Shown piece by piece: positions 16,535 to 25,583 of a stretch of DNA of 64,000 bases. The DNA lies in assembly GCF_017876795.1 (NCBI RefSeq), contig NZ_JAGIOR010000001.1:2010501-2074500 (forward strand). The letters are read 5' to 3'. This stretch comes from Rhizobium leguminosarum. Its GTDB lineage: Bacteria; Pseudomonadota; Alphaproteobacteria; Rhizobiales; Rhizobiaceae. Within the stretch, counting starts at the first letter, position 1, and every line of letters begins with the position of its first letter. The notes beneath the pieces were generated by a model. It saw nothing but the letters and a program-made list of their open reading frames with translations, was not told the DNA's origin and did no database searches. A program made the translations under genes and the position numbers.

Positions 16535-18850
16535 ATGGGAGACGATCATGCCGAGCGGCGGCTGGTTGCAATTCTCGCCGTCGACATCGTTGGTTATTCG
16601 CGCCTTATCGAGGATAACGAGGCCGGTACGCTGGCCGCGATCAGGGCATTGCGCGCCGAAGTCTTCGATCCGTTGCTAGCGGAATATCACGGACGCACCG
16701 TGAAGCTGATGGGCGATGGCGCGATCGTGGAATTCGGCTCCGTCGTCGATGCCGTCCTATGTGCCGTTGCCCTGCAAAAGCAGGTTGTAGCACGGCAAGT
16801 GGATATCCTGCCGCAACACCGGCTTCTCTTCCGCATGGGCGTCAATCTCGGCGACGTCGTCGTCGAGGGCGATGATTTGCTGGGTGATGGGGTCAACGTC
16901 GCTGCCCGCCTGGAGCAGATATGTGAGTCCGGAGGGCTTTTTGTATCCGGCACTGCTTTCGATCATCTGCAAGGCAAGGTCGAACTGCCGCTTGAATTTA
17001 TCGGCGAGCAGCATGTCAAAAACATCGCGCGCCCCGTCCGCACCTACCGTGTGCTGTTCCATGGAAACGCGCCGAGGTGGCAGTTCAAAATCCAGCGTCT
17101 TCGCCGTTGGGGAGCACTCGCAGCGGTGGGCCTGGTTCTGGTGGCTGCCTTTACTGCAATATGGCTCAGTCCGTGGACGACCAGTGCGGAAACGGCATCG
17201 ATTGCCCGAATGGCGCTGCCGCTGCCTGACAAGCCGTCAATTGCCGTCCTGCCGTTCGACAACCTCAGTTCCGATCCGGAACAGGCCTATTTCGCCGATG
17301 GCATGACGGAAGATTTGATCACGGACCTTTCGAAGCTCTCCAGCATCTTTGTGATCGCTCGAAACTCCACCTTCGCCTACAAGGGCAAGCCCACCAAGGT
17401 TCAGCAGGTCGCCGAGGAACTCGGGGTCCGCTATATCCTGGAAGGCAGCGTGCGCCGTCAGGGGGACCAGGTCCGCATCAACGCACAGCTGATAGACGCG
17501 CTCGGCGGCCATCATCTATGGGCTGAACGTTATGACGGCGCGATGAGCGACATTTTTTCGCTTCAGGATAAGGTCATCGGCGAGATCGTGTCTGCGCTCA
17601 CCGTCGAGTTCACAATGGCGGAGCGAACTCAGTCCGAGCAGGCGGAGACGAGCAGCCCGCAGGCTTACGACGCTGTGCTACAAGGCTGGGATCACCTGCG
17701 CCGCGACAGCGAGGATGAAACCCTCAAGGCCATTCCGTTTTTCGAAAAGGCGGTCGAGCTCGACCCCGATTACAGCCGCGCGCATGCGGCGCTCGCTTCG
17801 GCGAATTGGCGGATTGCCGTTTCCAATTGGGAGGCCGCCAATATTGGCTTCGAGAGGGCGATGGAACGTGTGGATCGGCACCTGTCTCTTGCGCTTCGAA
17901 AGCCCAATCCGCTCGCCCATGCGATCTCCGCCGAGGTGCTGGCAAGGCAGGGCCAATATGCTGACGCCTTTGCCGAAATCAGCCGCGCGATGGAACTCGA
18001 TTCCAATGATCCCGAAAATCACCTCAGCAAAGCACGGATTTTGAACGCGACGGGCCAAGCTCCGGAGGCCGAACGCGAAGTGCAGCGGGCTATGCGTGTC
18101 GACCCGCAATATCCGCCGAGCTATCTCAGGGTTCTGGCGATCTCACAGTTCCACCAGGAGAAATATGATGATGCGGTGAAGACCCTCGAACTCGTGGTGA
18201 CCAGGCAATCGGACGTGAGTGAAGACTACGCCACCCTGGTGTCGAGCTTCGGCCACCTCGGGCGGACGGACGGCGTTCAGGAAAACATTGAAAAATACAA
18301 CGCGCTCGCGGTTCCCGCCGGCTACTCGCCGCTGACGGTGCAGGAATTGGGATGGTACTGGTACGGCGACATTTTCAACTACGATACGGCCTATCGCGAG
18401 CGCCTGAAGGAGGGGTTGCGCAAAGCGGGAGTGCCGGAGGGAGCCGGCACAGATATTTCCTATGACGATTACGCTTCCCTGATCAGCAAGAGCAACGGCG
18501 AATACAACATCAAGGGAACCACGAAAATTGACGCCCCGACGGCAAAGCGGCTGCACGACCGCGGCGTCAAGCTCGTCGATGTGCGCACCACTTTGAGCTT
18601 CGGTCGCGGCCATGCGCCGGGAGCGATCAACCTTTCGGTCGTGGAGGTTCTGGCAAGAGACACGCTGTCGACGGCCGTGAACCGGGAGGAGGAAGTGATC
18701 TTCTCATGCCATGGCAAATATTGCGGCGATTCCGCCTACGCATCGGCCAAAGCCTTGGTATGGGGGTTCAAGAATGTCTACCATTTTGCCGGTGGCTTTC
18801 CTGCCTGGGAGGATGCTCACTACCCCATAGAGACCGCTCCGGCACAATAG
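16535..18850 (+). CDS. class III nucleotide cyclase - TolB-like - TPR - rhodanese fusion
   Basis: 771 residues. Residues 8-175 are a class III cyclase domain with the metal aspartates in AVDIVGYS (D17) and LMGDG (D61) and the transition-state pair in GVNVAARLE (N121, R125). A transmembrane segment covers about 193-212. A TolB/FlgO-like domain follows (SIAVLPFDNLSSDPEQAYFA, RYILEGSVRRQGDQVRINAQ), then TPR repeats to about 560. A rhodanese domain closes the chain (KLVDVRTTLSFGRGHAPGAI), with active-loop C725 in FSCHGKYCG. The first half is common in rhizobia, but a rhodanese end is unusual. It probably makes cAMP in the cytoplasm in response to a periplasmic signal. The ATG at 16535 follows GAGAGGG. 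It diverges from the arylsulfatase gene. Confidence 0.88.
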   Translation: MGDDHAERRLVAILAVDIVGYSRLIEDNEAGTLAAIRALRAEVFDPLLAEYHGRTVKLMGDGAIVEFGSVVDAVLCAVALQKQVVARQVDILPQHRLLFRMGVNLGDVVVEGDDLLGDGVNVAARLEQICESGGLFVSGTAFDHLQGKVELPLEFIGEQHVKNIARPVRTYRVLFHGNAPRWQFKIQRLRRWGALAAVGLVLVAAFTAIWLSPWTTSAETASIARMALPLPDKPSIAVLPFDNLSSDPEQAYFADGMTEDLITDLSKLSSIFVIARNSTFAYKGKPTKVQQVAEELGVRYILEGSVRRQGDQVRINAQLIDALGGHHLWAERYDGAMSDIFSLQDKVIGEIVSALTVEFTMAERTQSEQAETSSPQAYDAVLQGWDHLRRDSEDETLKAIPFFEKAVELDPDYSRAHAALASANWRIAVSNWEAANIGFERAMERVDRHLSLALRKPNPLAHAISAEVLARQGQYADAFAEISRAMELDSNDPENHLSKARILNATGQAPEAEREVQRAMRVDPQYPPSYLRVLAISQFHQEKYDDAVKTLELVVTRQSDVSEDYATLVSSFGHLGRTDGVQENIEKYNALAVPAGYSPLTVQELGWYWYGDIFNYDTAYRERLKEGLRKAGVPEGAGTDISYDDYASLISKSNGEYNIKGTTKIDAPTAKRLHDRGVKLVDVRTTLSFGRGHAPGAINLSVVEVLARDTLSTAVNREEEVIFSCHGKYCGDSAYASAKALVWGFKNVYHFAGGFPAWEDAHYPIETAPAQ

Positions 18851-18989
18851 CGGATACCGGGCAAAGCCGCATATCGTAAGGTGTGAAGGGCATGTCACGG
18901 AGATATCGGGCACAAGGTGGCATACCTGGGCGGGGTGGCCTGCAGCCTATCCGGGCGCAGCGTTCGTTGAACAGACTCTGACCATGCCC

Positions 18990-19313
18990 TCAGGGGTGCC
19001 CATCCTCATAACCATCCAACTCAGGGCATCCCCTGATGTTGCCGAAGCCGATCACCCGCCGGTCGCCCGATTGATCCAGACCTCTGAGCACGATGACATT
19101 GTCATCCTGCTGTATAATCTCGCTGCGATAGATGCCGGCGCGAAGCGCCAGGTTTTTTGCCTGGCTTATGTTGCATTGTCCGGGCGATGGAGTGACGTGC
19201 CAGTATGTCGTGCCTTGGCCATCCGACTGCCATCCGCCTGAGGCGGCGAATCCCGACACGCTGGATAGCAGTGTGGCACACGACAATATCAAGCTGCCTA
19301 GAACCAGTTTCAT
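18990..19313 (-). CDS. small secreted hypothetical protein
   Basis: 107 residues with a signal peptide (MKLVLGSLILSCATLLSSVS, cleavage near GFAA-SG). The mature part of about 80 residues has two cysteines (QCNISQ and RGCPELDG) that could form a disulfide. The ATG at 19313 follows GGAGG. It is monocistronic as far as can be seen. No family recognised. Confidence 0.7.
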   Translation of the reverse strand: MKLVLGSLILSCATLLSSVSGFAASGGWQSDGQGTTYWHVTPSPGQCNISQAKNLALRAGIYRSEIIQQDDNVIVLRGLDQSGDRRVIGFGNIRGCPELDGYEDGHP

Positions 19314-19473
19314 GTGACCTCCGTCAGCCGTCGACGTTTCAGGGCTCGTCGCCACTCTGCTTGCCCCGGTTGCAATGGATAACCGGGTTTCCCTTGTTGT
19401 CACGACAGTAGATGACTTGCGCTAACATGCTGCTAACGCGGCTCCTGCGGCAACGAGATGATGACGATTGAGG

Positions 19474-20883
19474 TCAGCCCTCCGGGGGCGCCACAAACCG
19501 GTGGGCATCGAACTGGTCTGTCGCGGCGACCGGAATGATGTCCTCCCCGGAGGTCGCGACATTCGTCTCACGATGAACCGTGCGGGAGGAAATGCGCGGC
19601 GCGCTCAATCCGATCACCTCGCCGGGAGAATGCAGCGCCCATTTCATCAGCGCCGCGTCGGACGTCGATCCGAGGAAATTTGCTTCTTCCCAGGACGCGC
19701 TCATGGGCAGCGAGGCGATCATATCAGCGCCCTGCCTGGAGGCCTCCGGTGCGACAATGCGGGGATGGAAGCGGGCGTGGACCGGCAATGCCGACGCTGG
19801 TTTCTCCGGAAGCGCGGCAATCGGGCCGATCGATGCCGTCTCCAGTTTGTCGTCCACGTCAGCGTCGTGCGCGAGGGCGGCCGGCCGCATTGCCGGTATC
19901 GGAATTGGCAAGGATGAAAGATCCGGAGCGGAGCCTTTGTCATCCCGCTCGGCCGCGCCGGTCTGCAGCGCGAGCGCATTCAATGCTCGGCTTTTCGGCG
20001 CGGGCAGAAGCGCCGTCACGAGGTTGCCGTCTCTGGTGTCGCCGCTCGGCCTGGTCGACACCACCACCTCTTCGTCTTCTCCAGCGGTACTGGCGATCTG
20101 GATCGCGGTGGGGCTGACGCGCTTCCTGTGGTTCGCAATCGCTTGATTATATCCCGGCAGTGGCCGGCCATCGGCCGGGAGATGCATCGTCTGGCCATTC
20201 GGGAATATGCGCGCGAGTTCCTGCCGGGACATGCGTGGCCAGGCCCTGACATTGCCGACGTCAAGATGCACGAAGGGCGATCCGGAGGTCGGATAATATC
20301 CGACACCACCGACCTGCATCTGCATGGCAAGCGCCCTCAGCGTCGAAAGCTTGACGCCGGGAATGTAAAAATCCATCGCCTTGCCCAGCATGTGCTGGCT
20401 CTTCTTGGCGACACCCGTGCTGCGCGAGCGGTTGCGGAGCATGTTGTTGGTATCAGGGGATCGATAGGCGGAGACGATGTGGATATAATCCTTGCCGCCG
20501 CTGCGTTTGTACACCTCCCAGACCAGGTCGAGCAGCCGGGGATCCATCCGGGTCGGCTCGTTCCTTCGCCAGTCGCGCAAAAACCGGTTTATCTGGGCAA
20601 GGCCCTTGGCATCGAACTTTCCGTCGCGCTTATAGGTAATCGTCGCCTTCTCGCCCGTATGGGTAAAGAAAAGCTTCAGGGCGCGATCGTCAGCCAAGGC
20701 AAATGATGCAGAACCGACAAGCGCCGGCAGCGCAAACAGAGCCGGCAGAATGGTTTGCGCGACGAAGCGTTCGGCACGCGACAGGAGTGTGGCAACTCCG
20801 CCTGACAAACCTTGCAGTGAATACCTCAACGCCAACAATCCCGTCCCACACCAAACACTCGACGACGGGCGGGAACTCCGCAT
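19474..20883 (-). CDS. DUF882 peptidoglycan peptidase (M15/YcbK-MepK type) with long C-terminal tail
   Basis: 469 residues. A basic N terminus with a hydrophobic segment near residues 43-65 acts as signal peptide or anchor. The DUF882/peptidase M15A domain spans about 68-245. Zinc ligands are in the usual settings: SAYRSPDTNNML, SQHMLGKAMDFY and SPFVHLDVGNVR. The family cleaves peptide cross-links of peptidoglycan in the periplasm. The roughly 220-residue tail is Ala/Pro-rich, low in predicted structure and unusual compared with the 180-residue E. coli protein. The start is not firmly fixed. Confidence 0.8.
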   Translation of the reverse strand: MRSSRPSSSVWCGTGLLALRYSLQGLSGGVATLLSRAERFVAQTILPALFALPALVGSASFALADDRALKLFFTHTGEKATITYKRDGKFDAKGLAQINRFLRDWRRNEPTRMDPRLLDLVWEVYKRSGGKDYIHIVSAYRSPDTNNMLRNRSRSTGVAKKSQHMLGKAMDFYIPGVKLSTLRALAMQMQVGGVGYYPTSGSPFVHLDVGNVRAWPRMSRQELARIFPNGQTMHLPADGRPLPGYNQAIANHRKRVSPTAIQIASTAGEDEEVVVSTRPSGDTRDGNLVTALLPAPKSRALNALALQTGAAERDDKGSAPDLSSLPIPIPAMRPAALAHDADVDDKLETASIGPIAALPEKPASALPVHARFHPRIVAPEASRQGADMIASLPMSASWEEANFLGSTSDAALMKWALHSPGEVIGLSAPRISSRTVHRETNVATSGEDIIPVAATDQFDAHRFVAPPEG

Positions 20884-21074
20884 CCATCAGGCTCAGTAAA
20901 GCCAGCTTATGGTCAACAAATTCCTAACGAGGGGATGCGGAAGCTCGGCGAGTTGAGGATGCACGCTACCCAACCTCCTGGCGGCATTCGCCCTGCATGG
21001 GCAAGACATACGGAACCTCTGCCCTTGATCATTAGCATTGCTATGTTGGCGCTGTTCCCATTCAGTGTTGCGAG

Positions 21075-22043
21075 CTACATGTTTACTCGTTCGGAGCGGT
21101 GATCGCCGCCCAGAAGGTTCAGCCAGGCCCGCGCCAGTTTCTCCGCGCCTGCGCCCCCGATATGGCAATCGTCGTAGCGGTCGTCTCCATCGAGTAACGC
21201 GTCAGAGTTTGCGCCCTCTCGGATACCGTGGCCGCTTTTTGACAGGGCCAATTGCGCCCGTACTATCGCATTGTCTGGAATATGCGCCTTGAAGCCGCCG
21301 TTGCTGGGTTCGAGGCATTTCGATGCGATCGAAATGTAAACGGGTGCTGCGACGCCGTGCTGACGCAATGTGTCAACCATCGACATGAAATGTTCCTGAT
21401 AGGCCTCCGCAGTGGTGCCTATAACGAGGTCCTTCTCTCCTTGCACCCAGAGGACGCTCGTTATCCGGTAACCGGAATCCTGAAGCTGTTTCATTGTATC
21501 GACCAGCACCGGATTGAGGTCACCGCCTGTCGCCCATCGTGCGACCTCGGATCCGGAATATGCGAGAGGTGCGAGGATGACGCTGTCATTTTGGCCCGAT
21601 GCGATCAATTTGTTCCCAAGAAGCGTCCAGTACTCTCCCTTGGTATCGGTCGATCCAAGAAGTGGCGACGCCGCGATGAAGCACTGTTTTTCAAAGGCGT
21701 TTACAACGCGAGCGCCATAATTTGACCGGTGCCGTTGTCCACCGTCGTTGGCCGCGTTCGATTGGCCAAGAATGAGTAAGACAGCAGTTCGATCAGTTTG
21801 AGCCGGGCAGGGCACAGGCGTTTTTGATTCATCCCCGATCAGTCGTTCCTTGTCGTCGAAAGTATAACGGCTTGGAGCCGGCGCCTTCTCTCCAACCACC
21901 ATTTTCCTCAGCGCGGAAAGTTGCGGCCAAGGAACGATCTCATGTTTCGCGCTCATGCCGCCGAGAAAGTACATGGTGATCAAGGCGGCCAGGCCGACTG
22001 CTATTGTTTTGCGCATGTCGTTGCCCACATCATCCGATGACAT
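21075..22043 (-). CDS. SGNH/SASA-type carbohydrate esterase
   Basis: 322 residues with an N-terminal hydrophobic segment (about residues 11-31, signal peptide or anchor). The SASA/DUF303 signature LILGQSNAAND carries the nucleophilic serine, VLWVQGEKDL is block III-like, and DDCHIGGAGAEKLA carries the catalytic Asp/His. The family removes acetyl groups from sialic acid or plant polysaccharides. The ATG at 22043 has GAAGG upstream. It stands alone between DUF882 and a region of relics. It may deacetylate a surface or plant glycan. Confidence 0.75.
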   Translation of the reverse strand: MSSDDVGNDMRKTIAVGLAALITMYFLGGMSAKHEIVPWPQLSALRKMVVGEKAPAPSRYTFDDKERLIGDESKTPVPCPAQTDRTAVLLILGQSNAANDGGQRHRSNYGARVVNAFEKQCFIAASPLLGSTDTKGEYWTLLGNKLIASGQNDSVILAPLAYSGSEVARWATGGDLNPVLVDTMKQLQDSGYRITSVLWVQGEKDLVIGTTAEAYQEHFMSMVDTLRQHGVAAPVYISIASKCLEPSNGGFKAHIPDNAIVRAQLALSKSGHGIREGANSDALLDGDDRYDDCHIGGAGAEKLARAWLNLLGGDHRSERVNM

Positions 22044-22566
22044 GGAGCCTTCGGACCGATCAAGGCTGCTCCAGTCATGACGGTTCCTTTACACCAGCCA
22101 CATCTGCTTGTTCGGGCATGATCTTTAAAAAAAGAGTTCGACGCGAAGATCGCGCCCCAATCGACGACTATTTGGCGTGGAGTTGCTGGAAACCTGCTCT
22201 AAACTATAGTCCGGACCAGTGATTGCAATCATCCGGTTGGGTGAGAGATCGTGCCTGCTATGCAGCAGCAGTTCCATGAAGAAAACTCCCGTTGCTCGTC
22301 CATGGAAAGGCGATCACAGATTGGGGCGGCGAGGACAAGTGGGAGCGGAGCACCGGTTACGTTCATACCCGCAAACCCAGTGCTAAGCTTTTGATTTGGC
22401 GCGAAAAGAGAGAGAAGCGATAAGTGATGACCAGCCTCCCACCGAGGCGATGTCCAAGTTCAAAGAGTGCGTCGGCAACCCCGATCTGGATTCCGCTGCC
22501 GCGGTATCGCCGGCTCAGCCTAAGTGAGAACCTCGCGACTCGCACTCTCTGTTCGATAATGCGGAG
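22044..22566. other. 523-base stretch without a recognisable gene
   Basis: No reading frame here has a convincing protein. Short open frames exist (for example HGKAITDWGGEDKWERSTGY from about 22298) but match nothing I recognise. With the relics on its right it looks like decayed DNA. Confidence 0.5.
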
Positions 22567-22821
22567 GTGCTATTTCTTAGATGTTATATTCAGGCGATTG
22601 TTGCTGCCATTCCAGACCTTGCGAACTCCTTCATGGTGATCATGAAGGCGCTGTCGCTCGGGTTCGCGATCGAGGTGGTCGACATCTTTGCCCAGTCGCA
22701 ATTGACCGCAGCGTTGAACTTCTACTACCTCGAGGCCTTCCTCGTGATCTACATGGTGATCGCCTATGCCGTAACCCAGATCGCCGATAGGACGGAGCGA
22801 GCCCTTAGGGTACGGACCTAG
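22567..22821 (+). pseudogene. C-terminal relic of a polar amino-acid ABC permease
   Basis: The translated stretch AIPDLANSFMVIMKALSLGF followed by YYLEAFLVIYMVIAYAVTQI and ADRTERALRV matches the last quarter of HisM/GltK-type permeases (the EAA-loop remainder Pxl.N.f....K..SL, then the last membrane segments and basic tail). The other three quarters and a plausible start are missing, so it is a remnant. Confidence 0.6.
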
Positions 22822-22867
22822 GGGCGTGCTCACGCCGGGCTCGTGGAGCGACTGCCCGGTATCTCTC

Positions 22868-24091
22868 TCAGCGTTCTTCCGGCGGTTTGTGGTGCCGAAA
22901 CTGCAAAAGCAATAGCAAATCGTAGACGATCTTTAATGTGCCGCAGATGAGGAGCGGCCAAGCGCGATAAGATGCCGCGAACAGAGCACCAGCAAACGCG
23001 GGGCTCGCCGCCGCGGCAAGGCTGCGCGGCACCGATGTGAAACTCGCGGCCGCGGCCCGCTCGGCCTCCGTCACGACCGCCATCACATAGGAAGAGCGCG
23101 TCGGCACGTCCATCTGCGAGAGCGCGGCGCGGATCGTCAGCAGTATCAGAACCAAAGGCAAGGTGGGCGCGAATGCCGCCAATATCAGCGCGATGCTCGA
23201 AGGTATGTGGGTGAACACCATGGTGTTGATAAGCCCGATCCGCCGCGATAGCCATGCAGCGACAGGGAACGAGAATGCCGACAACACGCCCGTCCAGAAG
23301 AAGAACACCCCAGCTTCCGACAGCGACAGGTCGAATCGCTCGAATAGCCAGAGAGCGAGCAGCGACTGAACGACGAAGCCGCCTGCGAACGCGTCGAGGC
23401 TGAATAAGGCTGCGAGTTTCAGGACGATGGCGCGCGAGGGACCGAGCGCCGTGGCGGCTTCGGGGGCCTCGCGGTTTGGCAGACGTGTCGGGATGCGGGA
23501 ATAAAGAAGGGCACCGGCCACGCCCACGATCGCATAGAGCACGAACATCAGCTTGATAGCGGTCAGTTGTCCAAGCCCGACGAACGCCCTGGCATCGGGC
23601 AGTGCCGCCGCAAGTGCGCCAAGCGCGCTTGCGAGTGCCCCGACGAGGCTGTAGCGCGCGAACATCCGCGTCCGATCGGCATCGCCGACGTCTCGAGCGA
23701 GGACTGCGTGCTCCAGCGGCACGAAGACGCTGACGCTGCCGGCGGACGGATTGACCGTGCCGGCGCATGCGACGACCAGCAGAAGTGCGTAGTCGGTGAC
23801 GACGGACATGGCAGCACCCGTGGCAACCATCAGGCAGGCTGCGGCGAGAAGCAGGCGGCGCAGATCATGGCGCACTCCGAGTATCCCCACGGCGATGGTC
23901 AACAGCGCCGAGCCCAAAAGGGATGCCGTCGCAAGTACGCCGACCTGCAACGGCGAGAAGCCCAAAGCAAGCAGGTAGACCGGCAACAGAATGGCCACGA
24001 AACCGTCACCGAAGTCCCGCAGGGCGCGGGCAGCAAAGAGATAGGTGGGCGGATGAACTTGTGTCCCTACCTCACCCCCCGTTGCGCGCAT
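22868..24091 (-). CDS. MFS transporter
   Basis: 407 residues with about twelve hydrophobic segments. YLFAARALRDFGDGFVAILLP opens helix 1, and the loop GVRHDLRRLLL between helices 2 and 3 is the expected MFS cytoplasmic loop. A basic loop near residue 200 divides two six-helix halves. The substrate cannot be deduced. It lies between gene relics and faces away from the tRNA. The start at 24091 is the first in frame; starts inside the first 20 codons are possible. Confidence 0.82.
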   Translation of the reverse strand: MRATGGEVGTQVHPPTYLFAARALRDFGDGFVAILLPVYLLALGFSPLQVGVLATASLLGSALLTIAVGILGVRHDLRRLLLAAACLMVATGAAMSVVTDYALLLVVACAGTVNPSAGSVSVFVPLEHAVLARDVGDADRTRMFARYSLVGALASALGALAAALPDARAFVGLGQLTAIKLMFVLYAIVGVAGALLYSRIPTRLPNREAPEAATALGPSRAIVLKLAALFSLDAFAGGFVVQSLLALWLFERFDLSLSEAGVFFFWTGVLSAFSFPVAAWLSRRIGLINTMVFTHIPSSIALILAAFAPTLPLVLILLTIRAALSQMDVPTRSSYVMAVVTEAERAAAASFTSVPRSLAAAASPAFAGALFAASYRAWPLLICGTLKIVYDLLLLLQFRHHKPPEER

Positions 24092-24102
24092 CGCGGGCCG
24101 GC

Positions 24103-24234
24103 GGAATCGAAGTCTCCGCTGTGCACAATAACATGCTCGACGACGAACCGCGGCTGTTCTTCATGCATTTCTGGGCCAATGACGACGTGGGCAAGCTTGC
24201 GCAAGGCCTGAGCTCCGCCTTGGATAAGGTCAAC
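24103..24234 (+). pseudogene. C-terminal relic of a DUF1259 (LppY/LpqO) gene
   Basis: The plus-strand frame encodes GIEVSAVHNNMLDDEPRLFF and MHFWANDDVGKLAQGLSSAL, the strongly conserved end of DUF1259 proteins. Nothing upstream in this frame is DUF1259: it runs antisense into the MFS gene. This is therefore an isolated 44-codon fragment, evidence of deletion or rearrangement next to the tRNA. Confidence 0.7.
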
Positions 24235-24499
24235 CTGCGACACTCCTGGTGGCGTCGGAGAATGGGAGGGAGAAACGGAGGTGCAGCCTCCGAAGGCGCA
24301 CGTCGGGGACGCGAATCTGCCGTCTGGTCGTGGACCAACACGTGGTGTAGCTGACGGGAGATAGCAAAGCCGAGCGCCCGTGCGTTTCATAGCGCTGTAG
24401 CGGGTGTCACGATGCAGCCGGAATCCACACTTATGCGTTCCAGAGTCCACGATTAGCGGGGTTCAGTGCGCTTATGTGACGACGCAGAAAAAGAATCGG

Positions 24500-24576
24500 T
24501 GGCGCACCCGACAGGATTCGAACCTGTGACCTTTGGATTCGGAATCCAACACTCTATCCAGCTGAGCTACGGGTGC
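24500..24576 (-). tRNA. tRNA-Arg (anticodon CCG)
   Basis: The minus strand folds as a complete cloverleaf. The 7-bp acceptor is GCACCCG/CGGGTGC, the D arm holds AGCTCAGCTGGATAGAG, the anticodon stem TTGGA/TCCAA encloses loop TTCCGAA (anticodon CCG, reads CGG), the T arm has GGTTCGAATCC, and CCA is encoded at 24500-24502. The 77 bases include CCA. Confidence 0.97.
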
Positions 24577-24713
24577 ATGCTTGAGGCGGTTTGAATCGCC
24601 TGTCCGATGGGTGGTTCTTAGCCTAGCTTGCGGCCGGCTTCAATCGCGAATTTCTCAGAAATACCGGTGCTTGCGTTTTGGCGGGCGTTTTTGTTTGTCG
24701 GCCTGCGAGCGGA

Positions 24714-24750
24714 CACAAAAACTCCGCCGGCCTTGCGGGCGGCGGAGTGG
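24714..24750 (-). terminator. duplicate copy of the xylG terminator
   Basis: On the minus strand ACTCCGCC / GGCGGAGT form an 8-bp stem followed by TTTTTG. The hairpin is identical to the one after the intact xylG at 27245-27280 and belongs to the duplicated 3' end. Confidence 0.8.
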
Positions 24751-24773
24751 GATTGTCGGGGGCTGGCGCCTCC

Positions 24774-24877
24774 ATGCATGTCGCCCGGAAGTGTGCAGCG
24801 GTTCCGGGAGAACGACATGCATCAAAACAAAAGGCTAAAGCGCGTCGCATCAAGCAAATTTGACGCGACGCGATTTA
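24774..24877. repeat. two rhizobial palindromic repeats
   Basis: ATGCATGTCG (from about 24774) pairs with CGACATGCAT (to about 24823), and TAAAGCGCGTCGCATCA (24836-24852) pairs imperfectly with TTGACGCGACGCGATTTA (24860-24877). Both are repeat types widely scattered in Rhizobium intergenic DNA. They occupy the space between the duplicated xylG end and its terminator and are absent from the intact locus. Confidence 0.65.
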
Positions 24878-24884
24878 GCGGCGC

Positions 24885-25158
24885 TCAGATCTGCATGGCG
24901 CCGGGGCCGGGGATGGCCTTGGGCGGCACCTTGCCGAGGATGATCATCCCCAGCACTTCGTCCTTGGTCACATCCTCGGTGCGGGCGTGGCCGACGAGCT
25001 GGCCGTTCTTCATCACCGAGACGCGGTCGGCGAGGTCGAAGACGTCGTGGATATCGTGGCTGATGAGGAAGATGCCGATGCCTTCCTTCTTCAGCTGCTT
25101 GATCAGCTCGCCCACCTGCGCCGTCTCCTGGGGGCCGAGTGCCGCCGTCGGCTCGTCC
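24885..25158 (-). pseudogene. duplicated 3' end of xylG
   Basis: These 274 bases match 27310-27583 with only about two differences (offset exactly 2425) and encode the last 91 residues of the XylG-type ATPase, from [17 protein letters not shown] sequence to GPGAMQI and the same stop. Similarity ends abruptly at 25158. It lacks Walker A and the signature motif, so it cannot be a working ATPase. Confidence 0.9.
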
Positions 25159-25583
25159 GAGTGGCCCGCCCGGCACGGGTATCGGCGGGATCCCACTCTA
25201 AATCAGGCGTCGTTGAGCAATATGTGGGGCAGCCGGTTCGTCTGACCGGCTCGCTTTCCGACTGCCCGAGTGAACAGCCGGGTTGCAAACGAAGGCGCTT
25301 TTGCCGAAGGAAACGAAAAGCTGGCGGCACTCCCTGCGGCCCTCCATTCCAACGCCGATATATGGGGTTGCCGGAAGCATCTGGATGCCCTCGTCAATCG
25401 CCAATATGGCCATTTGCGCGGCCACTGGACGGTCTTGCCCCATCAGGAAACCACGGCAAAGCCGCGCAACTTTGCCCGGATCGTCTCGAACGGAACGGAC
25501 GCGCGGCGGCACGCTTTGCCGATCCGGGAGCCGTTCCACCCGCAGCGTTTCTATAGGACTCATCCATCTCATTGGGGAGCGCA
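25159..25583. other. 425-base stretch without a confident gene
   Basis: Between the broken xylG copy and the TetR gene. Open frames exist on both strands (minus about 128 codons ending at 25198; plus about 105 codons from 25270) but they mirror each other and neither shows a recognisable domain or a good ribosome site. It probably contains the terminator region of the TetR gene and foreign or decayed DNA. Confidence 0.45.

Noticed and set aside
24500..24576. tRNA-Arg as attachment site of a genomic island
   Set aside because: No repeat of the tRNA 3' end and no integrase gene seen in the window; kept only as a possibility in a finding.
24885..25196. Functional short ABC ATPase gene
   Set aside because: It lacks Walker A and the signature motif and is an almost exact copy of the end of xylG.
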